Positions 1-5,907 of a stretch of DNA of 5,907 nucleotides are shown here, one piece after another; position 1 is the first letter of the stretch, and every line of letters starts with the position of its first letter. The notes beneath the pieces were generated by a model. It had not been told where the DNA came from, ran no database searches, and saw only the letters and a list, made by a program, of their open reading frames with translations. The translations under genes were made by a program, and so were the position numbers. The stretch is from Gammaproteobacteria bacterium (lineage in GTDB: Bacteria > Pseudomonadota > Gammaproteobacteria > Pseudomonadales > Pseudohongiellaceae), in contig PWQG01000050.1 of the NCBI GenBank assembly GCA_003556835.1, forward strand, positions 1 to 5,907, given 5' to 3'.

Positions 1-1
1 C

Positions 2-1009
2 ATTGAATGGCTGAACGAGGGATTCACCCGTATATCAGGTTATACAATCGAAGAGGTTCGCGGAAAAAAACCCGGCCAACTCCTGCAAGGCAAGGACAGC
101 GATCCGCAGACCCTGCGTACCATGAACAACGCCATAACAGAGCAGCGCTCCTTCGAGGTGGAGCTGATCAATTATCACAAGAGCGGGCGGCCTTACTGGA
201 TTCACATTAACTGCGACCCTCTTTTCACCGATGATGGTGAGCTCCAGGGATTCATGGCGATCGAATCGGATGTTACCGAACGCAAACACCTCGAACAGAT
301 CAAGGAGCAATTCGTTTCAGTTGTCAGTCACGAACTCCGTACACCGTTAACTGCCATCCGGGGCGCATTGGCACTTGCCGAGACGGAGATCGCAGAAACC
401 GGTTCCACACTGGTTCAGGAAATGCTTGATATTTCCTACAAGAACAGCCTGCAATTATCAAAGCTGGTCGACGATCTGCTCGACAGCAGTGCGCTATTGC
501 ACGGTAGATTGCGACTGGAGTGTACCCGGGTAGACGTCATGTCAATCATCCAGCAGGTGGTCAGCAACCTCAGGCCACACGCCAAAGGCTCAGGAGTCAG
601 GCTCCGCCTGCGCCAGGAACACCATGTCTCAGCTCATCTGGACGGCAATCGACTCAGCCAGATCTTGTCCAACATGATCTCCAATGCGATCAAGTACTCA
701 CCAAAAGATGAGAATGTGGACATCTTCCTGAAGCCAGGATCCACCGCTGCTCAATTCCGGGTCGAAGTCCATGATCGCGGGGCGGGCATTCCCCAGGAAT
801 TCCATTCACAGGTATTCGAACGATTCGCCCAAGCCGATACCAGTGACAGCCGCAGCAAGTCCGGCACGGGATTGGGTCTGGCGATCAGTCGAGATCTGGT
901 CGAACAGATGCAGGGTCGGATAGATTTCACCACGACCGATCAAGGTACCTGTTTCTTCGTGGAATTACCCAACGCTATCCATCAAGGGAGGGAAGACAAG
1001 AAATCATGA
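2..1009 (+). CDS. PAS/PAC sensor histidine kinase (5' end missing)
   Basis: The reading frame is open from the left edge, so the start lies outside the window; 335 residues are visible. Visible residues 1-35 carry the end of a PAS core (WLNEGFTRISGY, then GKKPGQLLQG). A PAC-like segment follows, ending in DVTERKHLEQIK at about 87-101. The HisKA H-box FVSVVSHELRTPL has the predicted phospho-accepting His at visible residue 110 (codon 329-331). The HATPase domain has an N-box SNMISNAIKYSP (Asn228), G1 box DRGAGIP, F-box FERF and G2 box GTGLGLAIS (about 288-296). No membrane segment is seen in the visible part, so this portion is cytosolic; upstream sensor or membrane regions cannot be excluded. 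It has no C-terminal receiver, but the next gene is a response regulator overlapping by 4 nt, the likely phosphotransfer partner. The ligand is unknown. The kinase call is firm; its link to chemotaxis rests on operon context. Confidence 0.95.
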   Translation: MEWLNEGFTRISGYTIEEVRGKKPGQLLQGKDSDPQTLRTMNNAITEQRSFEVELINYHKSGRPYWIHINCDPLFTDDGELQGFMAIESDVTERKHLEQIKEQFVSVVSHELRTPLTAIRGALALAETEIAETGSTLVQEMLDISYKNSLQLSKLVDDLLDSSALLHGRLRLECTRVDVMSIIQQVVSNLRPHAKGSGVRLRLRQEHHVSAHLDGNRLSQILSNMISNAIKYSPKDENVDIFLKPGSTAAQFRVEVHDRGAGIPQEFHSQVFERFAQADTSDSRSKSGTGLGLAISRDLVEQMQGRIDFTTTDQGTCFFVELPNAIHQGREDKKS

Positions 1010-1392
1010 ATACACTGCATAAAGTACTGGTTGTTGAAGATGACCCAGATATAGGTCGTATCATTTTCCTGTCGCTGGAAACCATCGGAAAACTTGCCGT
1101 CAAAGTCTGTACCAGTGGAGAGCAGGCGCTGGAGGAAGCCGCTGATTTTGCCCCGGACATGATTGTACTCGACGTCATGATGCCGGGCATGGATGGTATG
1201 GAGACACTCGCCGCTCTTCGCGAGACAACCACGCTGACCAGCACGCCAGTGGTGTTTCTCACTGCCAAGGTTCATTCCACGGAAATTGATCGGTATCAGC
1301 AACTGGGGGTGGCGGGCGTGATACCAAAGCCGTTTGATCCGATGACCCTGAAATCTCGCTTGATGGAGCTGTTTAATACACACCAAACTTGA
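1006..1392 (+). CDS. Single-domain (CheY-like) response regulator
   Basis: This 128-residue protein is a stand-alone receiver domain with no output domain. It has the acidic pocket (E11, D12, D13 in VVEDDPD), the predicted phospho-acceptor D56 in VLDVMMPG, the switch Thr86 in FLTAK and the conserved Lys108 in VIPKPFDP. The ATG overlaps the kinase stop codon (ATGA), which implies translational coupling. A purine-rich GGGAGG lies at 986-991, rather far from the ATG. The overlap makes the upstream kinase its likely phosphodonor. As it has no DNA-binding domain, it must act by protein contact or as a phosphate relay or sink, possibly toward the downstream STAS or Che proteins. It is distinct from the second receiver gene at 1807. 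The family call is firm; the target is unknown. Confidence 0.95.
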   Translation: MNTLHKVLVVEDDPDIGRIIFLSLETIGKLAVKVCTSGEQALEEAADFAPDMIVLDVMMPGMDGMETLAALRETTTLTSTPVVFLTAKVHSTEIDRYQQLGVAGVIPKPFDPMTLKSRLMELFNTHQT

Positions 1393-1407
1393 GTGGATCC
1401 ACTCAAG
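1388..1407. promoter_or_regulatory. Perfect 20-bp palindrome over the response-regulator stop codon
   Basis: The 10-bp arm CTTGAGTGGA is followed immediately by its exact reverse complement. The palindrome includes the TGA at 1390-1392 and opens the longest non-coding gap in the window. As DNA it could be a dimeric-regulator operator. As RNA it could fold into an 8-bp stem with a GAUC loop. No T-run follows (the next bases are GAGAAAGGAAAT), so an ordinary intrinsic terminator is unlikely. The perfect symmetry is directly seen; the role is inferred. Confidence 0.5.
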
Positions 1408-1493
1408 GAGAAAGGAAATCGGTCGATATACAGGAAACGAAGCAAATTGGGAGCAACGCATTCAAGCGATGCCAGCAAGCAGGAAGGGTTCCG
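1393..1493 (+). other. Intercistronic gap between response regulator and STAS gene
   Basis: This is the largest gap between genes in the window, about 100 bp. It contains the 3' part of the palindrome, then a purine-rich stretch with two Shine-Dalgarno-like runs (AAGGAG at 1405-1410, AAAGGA just after) that have no start codon at a usable distance. Its end carries the STAS ribosome binding site. I find no convincing sigma-70, sigma-28 or sigma-54 promoter by eye. The STAS frame is open backwards to a TTG at 1389, but the residues this would add do not resemble the STAS fold. Confidence 0.5.
1481..1488 (+). promoter_or_regulatory. Ribosome binding site that sets the STAS start
   Basis: AGGAAGGG ends 5 nt before the ATG at 1494. 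It is the only well-placed Shine-Dalgarno sequence for this frame and favours that ATG over the TTG at 1389 or the ATG at 1503. Confidence 0.65.
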
Positions 1494-1772
1494 ATGCAGA
1501 CCATGACATTACCCGAGTCCTTCACTATCGAAAGCGTCGAAGCGCTACATTCTGATTTGTTGCAGGCCCTGCAGAGCGGGGAGGCATTGACTGTGCGAGG
1601 CGAAGCCGTCCATCACATTGACATGGCCGGATTGCAGCTTTTGCTTGCCACTCAAAGGGATTTCGCGCAACGGGGCTCATCCTTCACACTGGAATCCTGC
1701 TCCCCCACCTTACAGCAGGCCATCGAAACAGCCGGCCTGCAAGTCCCCATTTTCTCCAACAAGGAAGCCTGA
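1494..1772 (+). CDS. STAS-domain protein (SpoIIAA/MlaB-like)
   Basis: With the ATG at 1494 this is a 92-residue protein, the usual size for a single STAS domain. It shows the family pattern: a short N-terminal strand (about 9-13), a helix (VEALHSDLLQALQSG), the strand LTVRG, then the core HHIDMAGLQLLLATQ (about 40-54) and a C-terminal strand and helix (SFTLESCSPTLQQAIETAGL). In SpoIIAA-type anti-anti-sigma factors the residue after the core Asp is the phosphorylated Ser; MlaB-type proteins have Thr. Here it is Met44, followed by Ala45, so Ser/Thr phosphorylation at this site looks impossible. STAS proteins mediate protein-protein contact or partner switching. Its place between two receiver genes suggests an adaptor for the chemosensory system. 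No cognate anti-sigma kinase or phosphatase is in the window. The fold is likely; the partner is unknown. Confidence 0.85.
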   Translation: MQTMTLPESFTIESVEALHSDLLQALQSGEALTVRGEAVHHIDMAGLQLLLATQRDFAQRGSSFTLESCSPTLQQAIETAGLQVPIFSNKEA

Positions 1773-1806
1773 AAATGGCTTCCCGTTTCAGAAAGGATTG
1801 CATAAC

Positions 1807-2169
1807 GTGTCCAAAATACTTGCAGTAGATGACTCCACCTCGATGCGCCAGATGGTCAGCTTCACGCTCCAGCAGGCCGGCCACGAAGTGATCCAGGCCG
1901 CCGACGGACAGCAGGCGCTGCAGGAAGCCAAGAACGGCAAGGTCGACCTTGTACTGTCGGATGTCAATATGCCTGGCATCGACGGTATCGAACTGGTGCG
2001 CCAGTTACGCACCCTGCCCGACTATCGATTCGTGCCCATCCTCATGCTCACCACCGAATCCACAACGGAGAAGAAGCAGGAAGGGAAAGCGGCAGGAGCC
2101 ACTGGCTGGATTGTGAAGCCATTCAGCCCCGAGCAACTGCTATCGACTGTACAGCGCGTATTGGGTTGA
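1807..2169 (+). CDS. cheY: Chemotaxis response regulator CheY
   Basis: The start is GTG at 1807, giving 120 residues beginning (M)SKILAVDDS. AAAGGA at 1792-1797 serves as ribosome binding site with 9-nt spacing. The frame is open further upstream, but that stretch overlaps the STAS gene and adds nothing receiver-like. The acidic pair is D8/D9, the phospho-acceptor D52 lies in LSDVNMPGIDG, switch Thr82 in MLTTES aligns with Thr87 of E. coli CheY, and Lys104 lies in WIVKPFSPEQL. There is no output domain. The gene sits 4 nt upstream of cheA, the expected phosphodonor. It therefore probably carries the CheA output to the flagellar motor or another target; which one cannot be read from sequence. 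Confidence 0.95.
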   Translation: MSKILAVDDSTSMRQMVSFTLQQAGHEVIQAADGQQALQEAKNGKVDLVLSDVNMPGIDGIELVRQLRTLPDYRFVPILMLTTESTTEKKQEGKAAGATGWIVKPFSPEQLLSTVQRVLG

Positions 2170-2173
2170 TGCC

Positions 2174-4201
2174 ATGACTGTTGATCCCGGCCAGTTCGTC
2201 AACACATTCCTGGAGGAGAGCTTCGAGGGGCTCGATCTGATGGAGTCAGAGTTGCTCGGACTGGACAGTAAGGACGAGGACGCCATTCACAGTATTTTTC
2301 GTGCAGCTCACACCATAAAAGGGGGAGCCGGCACGTTCGGTTTCAAAGCTGTGGGAGATTTTACCCACGGCGTGGAAACTCTTCTGGACCAATTGCGTGA
2401 TGGTCGCCGCAGCATGGACGGCGACCTGAGCCGGTTGTTGCTGGAGGCAGTCGATTGCATCCGGGATATGCTGGAGGCAACCCGGGATGGCGGCGAGGCC
2501 GACAATGAGCGGATTGTGCGGACAGCAGCACGAATCGAGCAATTGCTGCAAGTCGAGCAATCCCCTGAGGCCCGACATGCACCTCCAGAATCACCCGGGT
2601 CCGACAGTTGGCACATAGGATTCGAGCCCGACCAGAACATCATGATGACCGGCAACGATCCACTTCGCCTGCTGCAGGTACTCTCCGGCCTCGGGCAACT
2701 GCACACAGAGTGCCACTTCGGGAAACTGCCTCCCCTTGAAGAACTTGACCCACACCTGTGCCACCTCTCCTGGGATCTAGACTTGCAGGGTCAGGCCCAG
2801 CGTGAACAGATCGAGGAAATCTTTGAATGGGTGGAAGATGAGTGCGAACTGCTTATCGAACCGCTATCGACAGCTGAGCCAGAAGCCCGCTCATCCGCCA
2901 CCGGACCAGACTCAAGCATCGCAGGGGCAGCGGACTCTGCAGCAGAAAACACTGAACGCCCTCGACCTGCTGGGCGATCACAGGAAAGCAGCTCCATCCG
3001 GGTCAACACCGACAAGGTGGATGCCCTGATCAACATGGTGGGTGAACTGGTCATCACCCAATCCATGCTCAGCCAGATCGGCGAGGACCTCCAGGGGGAA
3101 GGTCACTATGGTCACGTGACCGAAAAACTGCAGGAAGGCCTGGCACAACTCGAGCGACACACCCGTGAACTGCAGGAAAACGTCATGAGCATTCGCATGT
3201 TGCCCATCAGCGTTGCTTTCAATCGTCTACCCCGCATGGTTCATGACCTGAGTGATCGCCTCGAAAAGAAAGTGGAGCTGAAACTCAGTGGTGAGCAGAC
3301 CGAGTTGGACAAGACAGTGCTGGAGAAGATTGGTGATCCACTGATGCATCTGGTGCGCAATGGACTCGATCATGGAATCGAGTCTCCCGAAGATAGACGA
3401 AATGCCGGAAAAAACGAAACCGGCACCCTGCACCTGCATGCACAACACAAGGGCGGCAACATCCTGATCGAGATCAGTGACGATGGGGCAGGCCTGAACC
3501 GGAAACGAATCCTGGCGAAAGCCGTGGAACGGGGTCTTGTTACTGAATCACAAGCATTGAGTGATGAGCAGATTGATGACCTCATCTTTGATCCCGGTTT
3601 CTCGACGGCCGATACGGTCAGTGACGTATCCGGGCGCGGCGTTGGCATGGATGTCGTGCGAAAAAACATCCATGCACTGGGCGGTTCGGTCGACGTCACA
3701 TCGACGCCGGGTATCGGCAGCCGATTCATCATCCGCCTTCCCCTGACACTTGCCATACTCGACGGGTTGCTTGTGGACGTAGCCGGACAGACCTATGTGA
3801 TACCCCTGCTCTCCATCATTGAATCCCTGCAGGTGGATCCGGAACGACTGCAGACCATTGCCAATCGCAATCACCTGTATCGACTACGGGACGAGTACAT
3901 CCCCGTTCTGCAGGTACAGCAGTTGATGTCCACGGACGGGGCCCCGCCTTCCCGCCACCCGGAGCAGCGCCTGCTCGTCGTGGTCGAATCCGAAGGCCGA
4001 AAAAGCGCATTGCTTGTGGATGATCTCCTGGGCCAGCAACAGGTGGTCATCAAGGCACTGGAAAGCAATTACGCCCGGGTGCCCGGCCTGTCAGGAGCGA
4101 CCATTCTGGGTGACGGGATGGTGGCCCTGATCCTTGACATCTCCGGGCTCAATGCCATGGCCCGACAACCATCCCATATCCCGCCACACGCGGCGGCCTG
4201 A
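2174..4201 (+). CDS. cheA: Chemotaxis histidine kinase CheA
   Basis: This is a complete 675-residue cytosolic CheA, within the usual family size. P1/Hpt covers about 1-125, with phospho-accepting His46 in RAAHTIKGGAGTFGF. Residues 145-230 (WHIGFEPDQNIMMTGNDPLRLL, split here as WHIGFEPDQNIM and MTGNDPLRLL) form a P2-like domain, where CheY or CheB would dock. A low-complexity Ala/Ser/Pro/Glu linker spans about 232-272. P3 dimerisation runs from about 274 to 340 (IRVNTDKVDALINMVGELV). The P4 ATPase has N-box HLVRNGLDHGIE (Asn396), G1 DDGAGL (436-441), FDPGFSTAD (472-480) and G2 GRGVGMDVV (487-495). P5, a CheW-like domain, starts near 525 (LAILDGLLV). There is no fused receiver. The start lies 4 nt after the cheY stop with only a weak ribosome binding site, so translation is probably coupled. 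CheA autophosphorylates in complex with CheW and receptors and passes phosphate to CheY. Confidence 0.98.
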   Translation: MTVDPGQFVNTFLEESFEGLDLMESELLGLDSKDEDAIHSIFRAAHTIKGGAGTFGFKAVGDFTHGVETLLDQLRDGRRSMDGDLSRLLLEAVDCIRDMLEATRDGGEADNERIVRTAARIEQLLQVEQSPEARHAPPESPGSDSWHIGFEPDQNIMMTGNDPLRLLQVLSGLGQLHTECHFGKLPPLEELDPHLCHLSWDLDLQGQAQREQIEEIFEWVEDECELLIEPLSTAEPEARSSATGPDSSIAGAADSAAENTERPRPAGRSQESSSIRVNTDKVDALINMVGELVITQSMLSQIGEDLQGEGHYGHVTEKLQEGLAQLERHTRELQENVMSIRMLPISVAFNRLPRMVHDLSDRLEKKVELKLSGEQTELDKTVLEKIGDPLMHLVRNGLDHGIESPEDRRNAGKNETGTLHLHAQHKGGNILIEISDDGAGLNRKRILAKAVERGLVTESQALSDEQIDDLIFDPGFSTADTVSDVSGRGVGMDVVRKNIHALGGSVDVTSTPGIGSRFIIRLPLTLAILDGLLVDVAGQTYVIPLLSIIESLQVDPERLQTIANRNHLYRLRDEYIPVLQVQQLMSTDGAPPSRHPEQRLLVVVESEGRKSALLVDDLLGQQQVVIKALESNYARVPGLSGATILGDGMVALILDISGLNAMARQPSHIPPHAAA

Positions 4202-4205
4202 GGAG
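4201..4205 (+). promoter_or_regulatory. cheW ribosome binding site overlapping the cheA stop
   Basis: AGGAG starts at the last base of the cheA TGA and lies 6 nt before the cheW ATG. It selects the ATG at 4212 rather than an in-frame ATG at 4134 inside cheA. Confidence 0.7.
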
Positions 4206-4211
4206 TACGCA

Positions 4212-4718
4212 ATGGATACGGCACAGGCACTGAACACAGTGCTCGACAACAGCCAGGACGATGGTGACCAGTTTCTCACCTTCATTCTTGATGGCGAGGA
4301 ATACGGTATCGACATACTGCGTGTTCAGGAGATTCGCGGCTGGACACGAACCACCCCGATCCCGAACGCTCCACCTTACCTCAAGGGCGTGATCAATCTG
4401 CGCGGCATCATCGTGCCGATCCTGGATCTGCGCGAGCGTTTCGGCATGCAGGCACTGGAATACGGCCCCACCACGGTCGTGATCGTGGTACGGACTGCCG
4501 GCGAAGACCGTGACCGGATCATTGGCATTGTTGTGGATGCAGTCTCGGAAGTCTACAGCTTTAATGGAGATGACCGTCAGGCTCCGCCTGATATGGGAGA
4601 CATGGTACAGGAACGGTTTCTGCAGGGCCTTGCGACCGTGGATGAAAAAATGATCGTACTGCTGGATATCGACCATCTGCTCGATGCCGGCTCTCTACCC
4701 ACGGGACAGGCGTTGTGA
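4212..4718 (+). CDS. cheW: Chemotaxis coupling protein CheW
   Basis: This 168-residue protein is one CheW domain with a short acidic N-terminal tail (about 1-18). Family features follow in order: QFLTFILDGEEYGIDI (20-35), VQEIRGW with Glu40, the IPNAPPYLKG turn, then GVINLRGIIVPILDLRERFG (59-78) with Arg64 in the NLRG motif. The second subdomain runs VVIVVRT, IIGIVVDAVSEV and ends with MIVLLDIDHLL. CheW joins chemoreceptor tips to the CheA P5 domain in the cytosolic array. It starts 10 nt after cheA and ends 1 nt before the ParA-like gene, as expected for one transcript. Nothing in the sequence is abnormal. Confidence 0.97.
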   Translation: MDTAQALNTVLDNSQDDGDQFLTFILDGEEYGIDILRVQEIRGWTRTTPIPNAPPYLKGVINLRGIIVPILDLRERFGMQALEYGPTTVVIVVRTAGEDRDRIIGIVVDAVSEVYSFNGDDRQAPPDMGDMVQERFLQGLATVDEKMIVLLDIDHLLDAGSLPTGQAL

Positions 4719-4719
4719 T

Positions 4720-5499
4720 ATGAGCCGCATACTGGCGATCATCAATCAGAAAGGCGGCGTGGGAAAAACCACAACCGCCGTCAATCTGTCGACCGCACTG
4801 GCCAAAAAAGGCTTCACAGTGCTCGCCATCGACCTGGATCCTCAGTGTCATATGACGGCGCACTTTGGCCTTGATTCCAGGCGTGAAGGACTCGATCTAC
4901 TGCTGACCGAGGGTGGTGACATCGGTCACTTCCTGAGCCAGGCAAGAGACGGTATTGATCTTCTGCAACCTGGCCCCCGACTCAATGAACTGGAAGGACT
5001 CGCCAGCAATGTACGCCAGGGGTACCTGCTACGTGATCTTATTGCGAAGATCCTGGAGCAGCGGGCATAAGACTTCATCATTGTTGACTGTCCCCCTTCA
5101 TCCGGCCTGCTGGGAATGAATGCCCTGCTCGGTTGCCGGGAGTTGGTGATCCCGGTCACGGGAGACTACCTGGCGCTGGTCGGACTCTCCCGACTCATGA
5201 GCATTGTAGACAAACTGGAATCCAGAACCGGACAGGAAAAGGACAAACACATCGTGTTCACACGTTTCCAGAAGCGTAGGCGACATGCCAGGGAAGTACG
5301 TGAAAAGGTTGCCGAGCACTTCCCCGGTTCACTCTGCCGCTCCGTGGTAAGCGAGTCGGTGGCATTGACGGAAAGCCCGAGCTTCGGCAAGACCATCGAC
5401 GAATACAAAAGAAGCTCACGCAGTGCAGACGAGTACGCTGCTCTGGCACAGGAATTGATTGAACGCGGACACGCCCGGTACGCCAGCCGGATCGCCTGA
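4720..5499 (+). pseudogene. ParA/ParC-type array-positioning ATPase, interrupted by an in-frame stop
   Basis: The ATG at 4720 opens a ParA/MinD-family ATPase: ILAIINQKGGVGKTTTAVNL is the deviant Walker A (K11, K16) and IDLDPQ is the A' motif (D38, D40). TAA at 5068-5070 is codon 117. The same frame then continues without any shift as DFIIVDCPPSSGLLGMNALL, the Walker B/switch region with D123, and runs through VIPVTGDYLALVGLSRLM to the stop at 5497-5499. Without the stop the protein would be 259 residues, normal for the family. Family members usually have Tyr before the Asp (YDFIIIDCPPS), so a Tyr codon (TAT/TAC) changed by one base is the simplest explanation. As written, the 116-residue product (4720-5070) lacks Walker B, and a restart at ATG 5116 would lack the P-loop, so neither half should be active. 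Relatives beside che genes position chemosensory arrays. A sequencing error would make this a normal gene. Confidence 0.88.
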
Positions 5500-5502
5500 G
5501 CG

Positions 5503-5511
5503 AAGGAGAGG
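5503..5511 (+). promoter_or_regulatory. Ribosome binding site of the chemoreceptor gene
   Basis: AAGGAGAGG follows the ParA-like stop; its AAGGAG core ends 6 nt before the ATG at 5515. It is the strongest Shine-Dalgarno sequence in the window and supports independent initiation of the receptor despite the nonsense codon upstream. Confidence 0.7.
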
Positions 5512-5514
5512 AAA

Positions 5515-5907
5515 ATGACCAAGAAACTGGGAAACGATCCGCTGGCCTGGCTGAACGATGAAAGCAAGCAAAGCATAGCGGATGAAAGGCCTACCACGGC
5601 CACATCAACTGACCAAGATAAACTGAGAGAGGAATCCACCATGGCCACCGCCAAACCCGCAGTAAAGAACTCCGTGCAGGAAGATCGAAATGATGAACTG
5701 AATCGGCTTCGCGCTGCTGTTGATGGCGCCATGACCGCCATGATGATGGTGGACCGCGACCTGGTCATCACCTATGTGAATCGGGCCACCACCGAGCTCA
5801 TGCGAAAGAACGAAGCCGAAATGCAACGTATTTACCCCGGCTTCGACGCCAATCGGCTGGTTGGCTCCTGCATCGATCAGTTCCATTCCAACCCTCTGCA
5901 TCAGAGA
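5515..5907 (+). CDS. PAS-domain methyl-accepting chemotaxis protein, N-terminal part
   Basis: The frame runs from ATG 5515 to the right edge (131 residues visible) with no stop. Residues 1-58 are polar and probably unstructured, with a conspicuous NDPLAWLNDE at 7-16. A PAS domain follows from about 62: LRAAVDGAMTAMMMVDRD, then LVITYVNRATTELM, and GSCIDQFHSNPLHQR at 117-131. This PAS variant is familiar to me from chemoreceptors, where such a PAS precedes a methyl-accepting signalling domain; that domain is not in the window, so MCP is inferred from PAS type and context. No transmembrane segment or signal peptide appears before the PAS, suggesting a soluble receptor. An in-frame ATG at 5641 (residue 43) has its own AGAGGA 7 nt upstream and could be an internal or alternative start. 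Alternatives are a PAS kinase or other PAS protein. The ligand is unknown; heme, flavin or a small molecule are all possible. Confidence 0.82.
   Translation, partial: MTKKLGNDPLAWLNDESKQSIADERPTTATSTDQDKLREESTMATAKPAVKNSVQEDRNDELNRLRAAVDGAMTAMMMVDRDLVITYVNRATTELMRKNEAEMQRIYPGFDANRLVGSCIDQFHSNPLHQR

Noticed and set aside
1388..1419. Intrinsic terminator after the response regulator
   Set aside because: The palindrome can form a hairpin, but it is followed by purines, not a T-run.
982..1461. 159-codon minus-strand ORF opposite the response regulator
   Set aside because: The + strand gene has every receiver motif, while this frame shows none and has no ribosome binding site.
1389..1493. N-terminal extension of the STAS protein from TTG 1389
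   Set aside because: The TTG overlaps the previous stop and lies in the palindrome without a ribosome binding site. The added residues are not STAS-like, and ATG 1494 has a good Shine-Dalgarno sequence.
1618..1806. N-terminal extension of CheY from ATG 1618
   Set aside because: It runs through the STAS gene in another frame and would add 63 residues to a normal-length receiver; GTG 1807 has a ribosome binding site.
4149..4676. 175-codon minus-strand ORF opposite cheW
   Set aside because: It is rich in His and Cys with no recognisable motif, a typical shadow of a well-conserved gene.
5116..5499. Independent gene starting at ATG 5116
   Set aside because: It is the continuation of the ParA-like frame; starting there would omit the Walker B region just upstream (5071-5115) that belongs to the same domain, and no good ribosome binding site precedes it.
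5166..5771. 201-codon minus-strand ORF
   Set aside because: It lies opposite the ParA-like gene and the receptor start, is a low-complexity Ser/Leu/Ala/Arg-rich translation, and shows no domain. The + strand genes explain the region.

Overview
The window holds eight genes, all on the + strand and tightly packed. Together they look like the front part of a bacterial chemosensory (che) operon. Base composition is moderately GC-rich, and CheA, CheW, the ParA-like ATPase and the PAS receptor all look proteobacterial. My best guess is a gammaproteobacterium (Halomonas, Pseudomonas or Chromatiales-like), but no 16S or lineage-specific marker is present, so this is inference. No tRNA, rRNA, CRISPR array, IS element or convincing terminator is visible, and the longer minus-strand ORFs are shadows of the + strand genes.

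Layout. 1-1009: C-terminal part of a cytosolic PAS/PAC sensor histidine kinase, cut by the left edge. 1006-1392: single-domain response regulator, overlapping the kinase by 4 nt (ATGA). 1388-1407: a perfect 20-bp palindrome over the regulator's stop codon, in a non-coding gap of about 100 bp. 1494-1772: small STAS-domain protein. 1807-2169: CheY-type regulator with a GTG start. 2174-4201: CheA with Hpt, a P2-like domain, dimerisation, ATPase and CheW-like domains. 4212-4718: CheW. 4720-5499: ParA/ParC-type ATPase interrupted by an in-frame TAA at codon 117. 5515 to the right edge: N-terminus of a PAS-containing chemoreceptor (MCP).

How they fit together. Receptor, CheW and CheA would form the signalling array, with CheY as phospho-output. 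A ParA-like ATPase next to a probably soluble receptor matches the known logic of ParA-family proteins that position chemosensory arrays (PpfA/TlpT in Rhodobacter, ParC in Vibrio). The kinase, second regulator and STAS protein form an upstream module that could feed a second signal into the array or take one from it. CheR, CheB and CheD are not in the window and would be expected downstream.

The main oddities are the nonsense codon in an otherwise intact ParA-like gene, the palindrome between the two halves of the operon, and a STAS protein lacking the usual Ser/Thr phospho-acceptor.
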